From contig JAEWEK010000020.1 in the NCBI GenBank assembly GCA_023389425.1, positions 1 to 23,958 of the forward strand: 23,958 nucleotides of DNA, in the 5' to 3' direction. Source of the DNA: Pseudomonadota bacterium. Lineage in GTDB: Bacteria > Pseudomonadota > Gammaproteobacteria > Burkholderiales > Burkholderiaceae_D. Positions 1 through 6,673 of the stretch are shown here, piece by piece. Positions within the stretch are counted from its first letter, which is position 1, and the number at the start of each line of letters is the position of its first letter. The notes beneath the pieces were generated by a model. It saw only the letters and a list, made by a program, of their open reading frames with translations, had not been told where the DNA came from and ran no database searches. The position numbers and the translations under genes are program-made.

Positions 1-251
1 GGAGCGCATGCGGCTTATCTGCGTAGCAGGCTCGAAGCCTCGGGAACGACTCAGCCTGCATGCCCTCCATTTTCCAAGCGTCCTCGGAAATCATAACGTC
101 TGCTATGACGTATAGGGAACGACGTTCTATCTTTAACGAGCTACCCATTCTGCCTCCTGCAAGCCCGTTCCCGCTGAAGCAAAAAACTGTTTCCTAGCGG
201 CCAATCGCTTCAGTTAATATTGCCCGGCCTTTCATGGAGCCGGGAGTATTC
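1..251. other. Upstream region, no gene recognised
   Basis: No convincing coding region is seen before the DUF969 gene. The segment holds a small dyad, ACGTC-N6-GACGT at 96-111. It also holds two short fragments, GGGAACGAC at 42-50 and GGGAACGACG at 115-124, that match one end of the REP-like hairpins found elsewhere in the window and may be eroded copies. No good sigma-70 promoter could be assigned. Confidence 0.4.
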
Positions 252-941
252 ATGCATTCCGCCGTTAACTTGTGGCCGCTTTTGGGCGTGGCTGTCATCA
301 TCGTCGGCTTCCTGCTGCGTGCGCATCCGGTGCTGGTGGTCGCGGCATCCTGCGCGGTGACCGGCCTGGCCGCCGCGATGCCGGTGCCGCACATCCTCGA
401 ATCGCTCGGCGCCGCCTTCCTCAAGACCCGCAACCTCCCCCTGATCTACCTGCTGCCGCTGGCCGCCGTCGGCCTGCTCGAACGCCACGGCCTGCGCGAA
501 CACGCCCAGGCCTTCATCGCCAACATCCGCTCGGCCACCGCCGGACGCCTGCTGACGGTCTACCTGCTGGTGCGCGAACTGTCCGCCGCCTTCGGCATGA
601 CCAGCCTCGGCGGCCAGGCCTCGATGGTGCGCCCGCTGATCGCGCCGATGGCCGAAGGCGCCGCCGAAGCGCGCGCCGGCAAGCTCTCCGACGAACAGCG
701 CCACCAGGTGCGCGCGATGGCCGCCGCCACCGACAACGTCGGCCTGTTCTTCGGCGAAGACATCTTCGTGGCCTTCGGCGCCATCGTGCTGATGCAGACC
801 ATCCTGCGCGCCGAAGGCATCGAGGTCGATCCGCTGCACATGGCGTTGTGGGGCATCCCGACCGCCGTCACAGCATTCCTGATCCACAGCTGGAACCTGC
901 GCCGCCTCGACGCGCGCCTGGCCCGCGGGAGCATGCGTTGA
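252..941 (+). CDS. DUF969 family membrane protein, permease subunit
   Basis: A 229-residue hydrophobic protein with about six membrane segments (roughly residues 8-22, 26-43, 62-76, 97-115, 165-185 and 197-215). It matches the DUF969 family by length and by the conserved blocks GLLERHGL (74-81), TSLGG (117-121), VRPLIAPMAE (126-135) and TDNVGLFFGEDIF (160-172). The start at 252 is preferred over the in-frame ATG at 234 because GGGAG at 242-246 sits 5 nt before it. DUF969 and DUF979 proteins are usually encoded together and are thought to form one inner-membrane transporter; the link to 5-oxoproline is inferred from the neighbouring pcp. The stop codon overlaps the start of the DUF979 gene, so the two are translationally coupled. 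Confidence 0.9.
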   Translation: MHSAVNLWPLLGVAVIIVGFLLRAHPVLVVAASCAVTGLAAAMPVPHILESLGAAFLKTRNLPLIYLLPLAAVGLLERHGLREHAQAFIANIRSATAGRLLTVYLLVRELSAAFGMTSLGGQASMVRPLIAPMAEGAAEARAGKLSDEQRHQVRAMAAATDNVGLFFGEDIFVAFGAIVLMQTILRAEGIEVDPLHMALWGIPTAVTAFLIHSWNLRRLDARLARGSMR

Positions 942-1894
942 TCGTCGCCGTCGATTATTTCTACCTTCTGGTCGGCGTGCTGCTGGCCGCTACCGCGTTG
1001 TTCACGCTGCGCGATGCGGATCACCCGCGTCGCTACAGCACCGCCGCGTTCTGGGGCATGTACGCCGCTGTCTACCTGCTGGGCGAGCGCATGCCGCCGA
1101 TGGCCGCGGGCCTCATCATGATCGCGATGGCGCTGATCGCCGGCTTCGGTGGCGTGCGCATGGGCCGCCACACCACGCTCCCGGAAGGGGAGCGCCGCAG
1201 CGAGGCGCGGCGCCTCGGCCACAAGCTCTTGATCCCGGCGCTGGCGATTCCCTTCGTGACCATCCTCGGTTCCACGCTGCTGAAGGACGTGAAGCTGGGC
1301 GAGCTGTTCGTGTTCGACCCGAAGAACCTGACCCTGGTGGCGCTGGGCTGCGGCGCCATCGTCGCGCTGGCGCTGGCCTGCTGGCTGACGCGCTCGACGC
1401 CGGTGCAGGGCGTGCGCGAATTCCGCCGCCTGCTCGACGCCATCGGCTGGGCGCTGGTGCTGCCGCACATGCTGGCGGTGCTCGGCCTGCTGTTTACCGA
1501 GGCCGGCGTCAGCAAGGCGGTCGCGCACATCGTCACGTCCTATGTGAACATGGACATCCGCTTCTTCGCGGTGGCCGTGTACTGCATCGGCATGGCGCTG
1601 TTCACGATAGTGATGGGGAATGGCTTCGCGGCCTTCCCGGTGATGGCCGGCGGGGTGGGGATTCCGGTGCTGGTCGGGATCTACCACGCCAATCCGGCCG
1701 TCATGGCCGCCATCGGCATGTTCAGCGCCTACTGCGGCACCCTGATGACACCGATGGCCGCGACGTTTAATATGGTGCCCGTCGCTCTGCTTGAACTGCC
1801 TGACCGGAACGCGGTCATCAAGGCGCAGACGCCAACCGCCTTGCCGCTTCTGGTTGCGAACATCTTCCTCCTCTACTTTTTGATGGGTCGGTAG
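938..1894 (+). CDS. DUF979 family membrane protein, permease subunit
   Basis: A 318-residue polytopic membrane protein of the DUF979 family. The C-terminal third carries the most recognisable block: MGNGFAAFPVMAGG, then YCGTLMTPMAATFN, then LLELPDRNAVIKAQ. The best start is TTG at 938, inside TTGA, where the start overlaps the DUF969 stop (939-941). GGGAG at 927-931 lies 6 nt upstream, and no ATG or GTG is better placed before the first membrane segment. The open frame continues far upstream only as a shadow of DUF969. It presumably pairs with DUF969 in one transporter. The pcp gene follows 2 nt after the stop, so all three are probably one transcript. Function is inferred from context; no substrate has been demonstrated here. 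Confidence 0.9.
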   Translation: MIVAVDYFYLLVGVLLAATALFTLRDADHPRRYSTAAFWGMYAAVYLLGERMPPMAAGLIMIAMALIAGFGGVRMGRHTTLPEGERRSEARRLGHKLLIPALAIPFVTILGSTLLKDVKLGELFVFDPKNLTLVALGCGAIVALALACWLTRSTPVQGVREFRRLLDAIGWALVLPHMLAVLGLLFTEAGVSKAVAHIVTSYVNMDIRFFAVAVYCIGMALFTIVMGNGFAAFPVMAGGVGIPVLVGIYHANPAVMAAIGMFSAYCGTLMTPMAATFNMVPVALLELPDRNAVIKAQTPTALPLLVANIFLLYFLMGR

Positions 1895-1896
1895 CC

Positions 1897-2535
1897 ATGA
1901 TGAAAACGATTCTCCTGACTGGATTCGAGCCGTTCAACAAAGCCAAGGTCAACCCCTCGTGGGAGGCCGTCAAGGCATTGAAAGGCTGGAGGGGAGAGGG
2001 TTTTGCGGTGGAAGTGCGCCAGCTGCCGTGCGTGTTCGGCATGGCCAACCGCGTCATGGCCGGCCTGCTGGAAGAATTGAAGCCCGACGTCGTCATCGCC
2101 GTCGGCCAGGCGGGCGGGCGGCCGGAAATCTCGGTGGAGCGGGTGGCTATCAACGTCGACGACGCGTCGATCGTGGACAACGAGGGCCAGCAGCCGGTGG
2201 ACGAAGCGATCGTCGCCGGCGCGTCCAATGCCTATTTCAGCACGCTGCCGATCAAGGCCATCGTGCACGAGATGCGCGAACGCGGCCTGCGCGCGGGCGT
2301 GTCGCAGACTGCCGGCACTTTCGTGTGCAACCACGTGTTCTATGGCCTGCTGCACAATACGCTCGGCACCAGGGTGCGCGCGGGCTTCATCCATGTGCCG
2401 TTCTTGCCGAAGCAGGCCAAGGAAGGGGCGCCGAGCATGCCGCTGGCGGAGATCGTGGAAGGCTTGCGGATCGCGGTGCAGGCGTCGGTCGAGGTCGAGA
2501 CCGACCTTGTCGCGTCAGGCGGCGCCACCCACTAA
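1897..2535 (+). CDS. pcp: Pyroglutamyl peptidase I (pyrrolidone-carboxylate peptidase)
   Basis: A 212-residue cytoplasmic cysteine peptidase (family C15) that removes N-terminal pyroglutamate from peptides. The triad is complete: Glu81 in GQAGGRPEISVERVAIN, Cys144 in AGTFVCNHVFYG, and His166 in GFIHVPFLP. Length and residue numbers match well-studied family members closely. A second ATG directly after the first (1900) is an equally possible start. It lies 2 nt after the DUF979 stop, at the end of the three-gene operon. The product, 5-oxoproline, is a plausible cargo of the adjacent permease, though the permease might instead bring in pyroglutamyl compounds. A hairpin at 2552-2580 follows. Confidence 0.97.
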   Translation: MMKTILLTGFEPFNKAKVNPSWEAVKALKGWRGEGFAVEVRQLPCVFGMANRVMAGLLEELKPDVVIAVGQAGGRPEISVERVAINVDDASIVDNEGQQPVDEAIVAGASNAYFSTLPIKAIVHEMRERGLRAGVSQTAGTFVCNHVFYGLLHNTLGTRVRAGFIHVPFLPKQAKEGAPSMPLAEIVEGLRIAVQASVEVETDLVASGGATH

Positions 2536-2551
2536 ACCAATATAACGAGTA

Positions 2552-2580
2552 CCGTCGTTCCGCCTTCGCGGGAACGACGG
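2552..2580. repeat. REP-like hairpin between convergent genes, possible bidirectional terminator
   Basis: A perfect 10-bp stem, CCGTCGTTCC (2552-2561) and GGAACGACGG (2571-2580), closes a 9-nt loop. It lies in the 47-bp gap between the convergent pcp and lysR genes, where a shared terminator would be expected. Its sequence belongs to the REP-like family seen at 11238-11317 and 23775-23843. It looks like the outer ends of a doublet joined together. Confidence 0.7.
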
Positions 2581-2582
2581 GT

Positions 2583-3497
2583 CTAATTCGAAGGCTGTTC
2601 AGCGCCCTCGGCCGCGATCTTCATGAAGGCGCGCACCACGGGCGCGTCGTCCTGGATCGGGTAGGTGATATACAGGTTGGCCGACGGCGGATTGGTCCTG
2701 ATCGGCACGAACACCACGCCCGGCCACACCACGCGCTGCGTCGTCTCCGGCATCAGCGCCACGCCGAGGCCCGCGCCCACCATGGCCAGCACCGTCTGCG
2801 GTTCCAGCGCTTCCTGAAAGATGGACGGCGTGAAGCCGGCGCCGGCGCAGGACTGCATCAGGTGGCGCGCGAAAGCCGAGCGATCCAGCGCGAGCGTCAG
2901 GATCGGCTCTCCTTCAAGCTCCGACAGCTCCATGGATTCCTGCGCCGCCAGCGGGTGGCCCTGGTGCACCGCCACGCACACGTTCTCGCGGAAGCACAGC
3001 TCCTGGCGCAGGCCGGCGTGGCGTAGTTCGTCGTCGTCATTGCGCGGCTCGCGCCAGAAGCCGACGTCGATCTGGCGCGAGCGCAGCGCCTCGACCTGGT
3101 CGTTCGGCCCGAGCTCGTGCAGGGTCCAGGTCACGCGCGGGAAGCGGCGCTGGAATTCCTCGAGCAGCCGCGGCAGCGGACCCCACATCGCCGAACCGAC
3201 GATGCCGATGCGCAGGCGCCCGACTTCGCCGCGGTCGATCTGGCGCACTGTTTCGATGGTCACGCGCATGCGCGACATCAGGTCCGACGCTTCCGCCATC
3301 AGCGCCTTGCCGGCGGCGGTGAGCTCGAAACTGCGGGTGGTGCGGGCGAACAGGCGCACGCCAAGCTCGCCTTCCAGCTTCTGGATCTGCTGCGACAGCG
3401 GCGGCTGCGAGATGTGCAGGCGCTCGGCCGCGCGCGAAAAACTCTTTTCTTCAGCTACCGCGAGGAAGTACTTCAGCTGCTTGAGATCGATCGACAT
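2583..3497 (-). CDS. LysR-family transcriptional regulator
   Basis: A 304-residue LysR-type regulator. The N-terminal winged helix-turn-helix covers about residues 4-62 and includes FSRAAERLHISQPPLSQQI (20-38) and the typical wing sequence LGVRLFARTTRSFELTAAG. The rest (about 90-295) is the effector-binding domain, resembling the CatM/BenM/CbnR branch. LysR genes are often divergent from their targets; here the gene lies 22 nt after psuG on the same strand, so it may be the last gene of the psuK-psuG transcript. No Shine-Dalgarno sequence stands out before the ATG. Its effector and targets cannot be assigned: it might act on the psu operon, on pcp/DUF969/DUF979, or elsewhere. Confidence 0.92.
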   Translation of the reverse strand: MSIDLKQLKYFLAVAEEKSFSRAAERLHISQPPLSQQIQKLEGELGVRLFARTTRSFELTAAGKALMAEASDLMSRMRVTIETVRQIDRGEVGRLRIGIVGSAMWGPLPRLLEEFQRRFPRVTWTLHELGPNDQVEALRSRQIDVGFWREPRNDDDELRHAGLRQELCFRENVCVAVHQGHPLAAQESMELSELEGEPILTLALDRSAFARHLMQSCAGAGFTPSIFQEALEPQTVLAMVGAGLGVALMPETTQRVVWPGVVFVPIRTNPPSANLYITYPIQDDAPVVRAFMKIAAEGAEQPSN

Positions 3498-3519
3498 CGC
3501 AAGGCTTTCGGGTCAGTTT

Positions 3520-4443
3520 TCAGGCGTGGCGCGCACCGTGCAGGGCCACCGCGAGACGCGCGCCAACCACTGCATTATGCTTGACCAGCGCAATGTTGGT
3601 GGAAAGTGAGCGTCCGCCTGTCAGTTGTTTGATACGGTCGAGCAGGAAGGGCGTGACCGCCTTGCCCGTCACGCCCTGCTGTTCCGCCTCGAGCAGCGCC
3701 TGTTCGGTGATGCGGTCGATTTCCTCTTTCGGCATCGCGGCGTCGAGCGGCACCGGGTTCGACACCACCACGCCGCCTTTCAGGCCGAGATCCCACTTGG
3801 TGCGGATGAACTGCGCCTGTTCCTGCGCGCCGTCGATCTGGAAGTCGGCCTTGAAGCCGCTCTCGCGCGTGAAGAAGGCGGGGAAGCCCGGCTGGCCGAC
3901 GCTGATGACGGGCACGCCCTGGGTCTCGAGGTATTCCAGCGTCAGGCCGATGTCGAGGATCGACTTCACGCCGGCGCACACGACGGCCACGTCGGTGTTG
4001 GCCAGTTCCTGCAGGTCGGCCGAGATGTCGAAGCTGGTCTCGGCGCCGCGGTGCACGCCACCGATGCCGCCGGTGACGAACACCTGGATGCCGGCCAGCT
4101 GGGCGCAGATCATGGTGGCGGCCACGGTGGTCGCGCCCAGCTTGCGCTGCGCTAGTACATACGCCAGGTCGCGCCGGCTGACCTTCATCGCGTCCGGCGA
4201 AGTGCCCAGCAGTTCCAGCTGTTCGTTGGACAAGCCGATGCAGATGCGGCCGTCGATGATGGCGATGGTGGCCGGCACCGCGCCGGCATCGCGGATCAGT
4301 TGTTCGACTTCGCGCGCCATCTGCACGTTCTGCGGATAGGGCATGCCGTGCGAGATGATGGTCGATTCGAGCGCCACGACCGGCTTGCCGGCGGCGCGGG
4401 CGGCCGCCACTTCGGGCGACAGCAGGAGGTAGGGATGGTGCAT
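3520..4443 (-). CDS. psuG: Pseudouridine-5'-phosphate glycosidase
   Basis: A 307-residue enzyme that cleaves the C-C glycosidic bond of pseudouridine 5'-phosphate to uracil and ribose 5-phosphate. It matches the PsuG (IndA/YeiN) family along its whole length. Recognisable residues are Glu26 in VALESTIISHG, Asp143 in DISADLQEL and Lys160 in VCAGVKSILDIG, which correspond to the catalytic Glu, metal-binding Asp and imine-forming Lys of the E. coli enzyme. The block TGGIGGVHRGAE (124-135) is also typical. The start at 4443 is supported by AGAGGA about 7 nt upstream; a longer in-frame extension would run into psuK. Only 2 nt separate it from the psuK stop, so the two are co-translated. Confidence 0.96.
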   Translation of the reverse strand: MHHPYLLLSPEVAAARAAGKPVVALESTIISHGMPYPQNVQMAREVEQLIRDAGAVPATIAIIDGRICIGLSNEQLELLGTSPDAMKVSRRDLAYVLAQRKLGATTVAATMICAQLAGIQVFVTGGIGGVHRGAETSFDISADLQELANTDVAVVCAGVKSILDIGLTLEYLETQGVPVISVGQPGFPAFFTRESGFKADFQIDGAQEQAQFIRTKWDLGLKGGVVVSNPVPLDAAMPKEEIDRITEQALLEAEQQGVTGKAVTPFLLDRIKQLTGGRSLSTNIALVKHNAVVGARLAVALHGARHA

Positions 4444-4445
4444 GG

Positions 4446-5555
4446 TCAGTCCTCTTGGTGAATGGTGTCGAGGCCCGCGAACAGCTCGTCCGGCAGGCTG
4501 GGGCAGACGGTTTGCGGGGAGCCGAGCGTGAGCGCCGACAGGCACAGGCCGCGGCGGCAGGCCAGTTCGAGGTCGCCCGGATCCTGCTGCAGCGACCAGC
4601 AGACGGCGGCCGCGAAGGCGTCGCCGGCGCCGGTGACGTCGACCACCTCGACCTTCGGCGCTGGCAGGTGCTTCAGGCCGTCCGGGGTCGTGAACAGCAC
4701 GCCGTAGGCGCCGCGTGTAATGACAAGGTCGCGCGCGCCGTCGGCCTGCACTTCGAGGCAGGCGGCGGCGATGTCGGCGTCAGTCGTGAGCGGACGGCCG
4801 ACGCGGGTGGCCAGTTCGCCGGCGTTGCAGATCAGGAGCAGCGCGCCGTCGAGGCGGGCCGGCAGGCGCGCCATCTTCGGCTCGGAAGCGGCGACCAGCA
4901 CCAGCGGCACGCTATCGGTTTCGGCATCGAGCAGCAGCTGCGCCACCGTCTCCAGCGGCAGGTTGAGGTCGGCCACGATCATCGCGGCGCTGGCGCGCTG
5001 GGCGCGGCGGCTGGCCATCAGCTCGGGCGTGATGCGGTCGTACAGCGCCATGTCGGCCAGCGCCACCGTCATCTCGCCGTCGGCATCGAGCACGGCGGTG
5101 TAGGTGCCGGTGGCGGCATCGGGCAGGTGCAGCACGCCGCGGGTGTCGATGCCGGCGCTGTCGGCGTGGGCCAGCAGGGCGGCGCCGGCGGCGTCCGTGC
5201 CGAGCGCCGTGACCAGGCCGACGGCGGCGCCGAGGCGGGCCAGGTTCTCGGCCACGTTGCGCGCCACGCCGCCGAACGATTCGGACTGGGTGGCCGGGTT
5301 GGAGGTGCCCGGCACCAGCCGCGCCAGCGTGCGCAGCTTGCGGTCGAGCGCGGCGGCGCCGATGCAGACCAGGGCGCGCCGCTCCGGCAGCACGTAGGCG
5401 CGGCCCAGCAGGCGGCGCTCGCGGATCAGGGCCGCGATGTGGCCGGCCACGGCGGAGCGCGACAACTGCAGTTGCTCGGCCAGCTCCTGCTGGGAAATGA
5501 AGGGATTGGCGCGGATCAGCTCGAAGAGCCGTTCTTTTTTCGGGGCGTCGTTCAC
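4446..5555 (-). CDS. psuK: PfkB-family pseudouridine kinase with N-terminal helix-turn-helix
   Basis: A 369-residue two-domain protein. Residues about 8-55 form a winged helix-turn-helix (SQQELAEQLQLSRSAVAGHI at 21-40). Residues about 62-355 form a PfkB/ribokinase-type sugar kinase, with GGVARNVAENLARLG near the substrate site and VTGAGDAFAAAV (308-319), where Asp312 is the expected catalytic base. The position just before psuG indicates phosphorylation of pseudouridine to its 5'-phosphate, the PsuG substrate. E. coli PsuK lacks the DNA-binding domain; the E. coli paralogue YeiI has one. The domain suggests self-regulation, and two palindromes cover the promoter. The start codon is GTG with no clear ribosome-binding site; no in-frame ATG is available nearby. 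The kinase substrate is inferred from context. Confidence 0.87.
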   Translation of the reverse strand: MNDAPKKERLFELIRANPFISQQELAEQLQLSRSAVAGHIAALIRERRLLGRAYVLPERRALVCIGAAALDRKLRTLARLVPGTSNPATQSESFGGVARNVAENLARLGAAVGLVTALGTDAAGAALLAHADSAGIDTRGVLHLPDAATGTYTAVLDADGEMTVALADMALYDRITPELMASRRAQRASAAMIVADLNLPLETVAQLLLDAETDSVPLVLVAASEPKMARLPARLDGALLLICNAGELATRVGRPLTTDADIAAACLEVQADGARDLVITRGAYGVLFTTPDGLKHLPAPKVEVVDVTGAGDAFAAAVCWSLQQDPGDLELACRRGLCLSALTLGSPQTVCPSLPDELFAGLDTIHQED

Positions 5556-5568
5556 GGGATGGTCGATA

Positions 5569-5582
5569 CAAACATTTGTTTG
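5569..5582. promoter_or_regulatory. Operator-like palindrome 1 over the psuK transcription start
   Basis: CAAAC-N4-GTTTG: perfect 5-bp arms at 5569-5573 and 5578-5582. It covers the expected psuK transcription start, about 7 nt beyond the -10 box. Its centre is 20 bp, about two helical turns, from the second copy at 5590-5601, as expected for repressor dimers bound on one face. The HTH domain of the kinase is the obvious candidate binder, but this is inference. Confidence 0.5.
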
Positions 5583-5584
5583 CT

Positions 5585-5613
5585 ATACTAAACAAAAGTT
5601 TGGCGGCGGTCAA
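5585..5613 (-). promoter_or_regulatory. Predicted sigma-70 promoter of psuK-psuG(-lysR)
   Basis: Read on the minus strand, TTGACC (5613-5608, 5 of 6 matches to the -35 consensus) is followed by a 17-nt spacer and TAGTAT (5590-5585, 4 of 6 matches to the -10). Transcription would begin near 5578, leaving a leader of about 22 nt before the GTG start of psuK. The palindrome at 5590-5601 sits between the two boxes. Confidence 0.6.
5590..5601. promoter_or_regulatory. Operator-like palindrome 2 in the psuK promoter spacer
   Basis: AAAC-N4-GTTT, perfect 4-bp arms at 5590-5593 and 5598-5601, the same core as the palindrome at 5569-5582. It lies between the -35 and -10 boxes of the predicted psuK promoter, where bound protein would block RNA polymerase. 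Confidence 0.5.
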
Positions 5614-5623
5614 GCGGGCTGTC

Positions 5624-5651
5624 CTGACAATTTATTTGAACGCCATATAAA
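5624..5651 (+). promoter_or_regulatory. Predicted sigma-70 promoter of the deo operon
   Basis: CTGACA (5624-5629, 5 of 6 matches) and TATAAA (5646-5651, 5 of 6 matches) are separated by 16 nt. The start point would be near 5658, giving a leader of about 150 nt before the purine nucleoside phosphorylase gene. Its -35 box lies only 10 bp from the -35 box of the divergent psuK promoter, so one bound protein could affect both operons. Confidence 0.6.
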
Positions 5652-5663
5652 TCGGGAACAAAA

Positions 5664-5682
5664 TTGGTATTTGCCATACGAA
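5664..5682. promoter_or_regulatory. Dyad just downstream of the predicted deo start point
   Basis: TTGGTAT (5664-5670) and ATACGAA (5676-5682) form an inverted repeat matching at 6 of 7 positions around a 5-nt spacer. It would lie at about +7 to +25 of the deo transcript, a usual repressor position. It does not resemble the psuK-side palindromes, so a different regulator is implied if it is real. Confidence 0.35.
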
Positions 5683-5809
5683 TCCGCGATCATGCATAGT
5701 TATAATATCTGGCCTATCGGCAGCCGCGCTCCTCTGTGCGGCCCCCGCGAAATGCGCCTCCCCGAGCCCGATACGCCCCCACGATATACCGACACAAGAA
5801 GGAAAGCCC

Positions 5810-6652
5810 ATGCTCAGCAATACTCCGTTTGAAGCAGCCGACATCATCCGCGCCCGCAAGCCTGGATTCGAGCCGCGCGTCGCGCTCATCCTTGGTTCCG
5901 GTCTCGGCGTGCTGGCCGAGCAGATGACGGATGCGGTGTCGATCAGCTTCGCCGACCTGCCGGGCTTCCCGATCAGCACCGTGCACGGCCACGCCGGCGA
6001 ACTGGTGCTGGGCAAGCTGGCCGGCATGCCGGTGGTCTGCCTCAAGGGCCGCGCCCACTTCTACGAAGGCTACGGCCCGGGCGTGATGATCTCCGCCGTG
6101 CGCACCCTGAAGCTGCTCGGCTGCGAACTGATGTTCGCCACCAACGCCGCCGGCTCGCTGCGTCCGGAAGTGGATGCCGGCTCGCTGGTGCAGATCACGG
6201 ACCACATCAACGGCCTGCCGGGCAGCACGATGGTCGGCCCCAACGACGACCGCTTCGGCCCGCGCTTCTTCAGCATGAGCAACGCCTACGACCGCGAAAT
6301 CCGCGAGCTGGTGAAGGCCACCGCGCAAGAGAAGGGCATCACGCTGCACGAAGGCGTGTACGTGTGCTACCCGGGTCCGAACTTCGAGACCGCCGCCGAA
6401 ATCCGCGCCTTCAGGACGCTGGGCGCGGACATCGTCGGCATGTCGACCGTGCCGGAAGTCGTGGCGGCGCGCCACTGCGGCCTGAAGGTGACCGGCGTGT
6501 CGGTCATCACCAACCTGGCCGAAGGCCTGTCGCCGTTCCAGCTGTCCCACGAACAAACCCTGAAATACGCCGCCATCGGCGCGCGCGACCTGGTCGCGCT
6601 GATCCCGGCATTCCTCGAGCGCCTCGCGGCCATCCCGCGCGTCGCCGCCTAA
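5810..6652 (+). CDS. punA: Purine nucleoside phosphorylase (trimeric PunA/XapA family)
   Basis: A 280-residue enzyme that splits purine (deoxy)ribonucleosides with phosphate to free base and (deoxy)ribose 1-phosphate. It belongs to the trimeric class shared with human PNP and E. coli XapA. Visible hallmarks are the phosphate loop ILGSGLG (27-33), RAHFYEGY (81-88) with His83 and Tyr85, ATNAAG (110-115), PGPNFET (188-194) with Glu193, the ribose-contacting VGMSTVPEV (209-217), and base-contacting Asn235 in VITNLAEG. The start has a good site (GAAGGAAAG) before it. It is the first gene of the deo operon and supplies deoxyribose 1-phosphate to DeoB, encoded 21 nt downstream. Whether it prefers guanosine/inosine or also takes xanthosine cannot be told from sequence alone. 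Confidence 0.93.
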   Translation: MLSNTPFEAADIIRARKPGFEPRVALILGSGLGVLAEQMTDAVSISFADLPGFPISTVHGHAGELVLGKLAGMPVVCLKGRAHFYEGYGPGVMISAVRTLKLLGCELMFATNAAGSLRPEVDAGSLVQITDHINGLPGSTMVGPNDDRFGPRFFSMSNAYDREIRELVKATAQEKGITLHEGVYVCYPGPNFETAAEIRAFRTLGADIVGMSTVPEVVAARHCGLKVTGVSVITNLAEGLSPFQLSHEQTLKYAAIGARDLVALIPAFLERLAAIPRVAA

Positions 6653-6673
6653 CAGTAAAGAGGGAACACACAA

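Noticed and set aside
234..251. Upstream ATG at 234 as start of the DUF969 gene
   Set aside because: No ribosome-binding site before it, whereas the ATG at 252 has GGGAG at the right distance, part of which would lie inside the longer reading.
5701..5706. Perfect TATAAT in the deo leader
   Set aside because: No acceptable -35 box at 16-18 nt and no extended -10; the only TTG-type hexamer (5671-5676) is 24 nt away.
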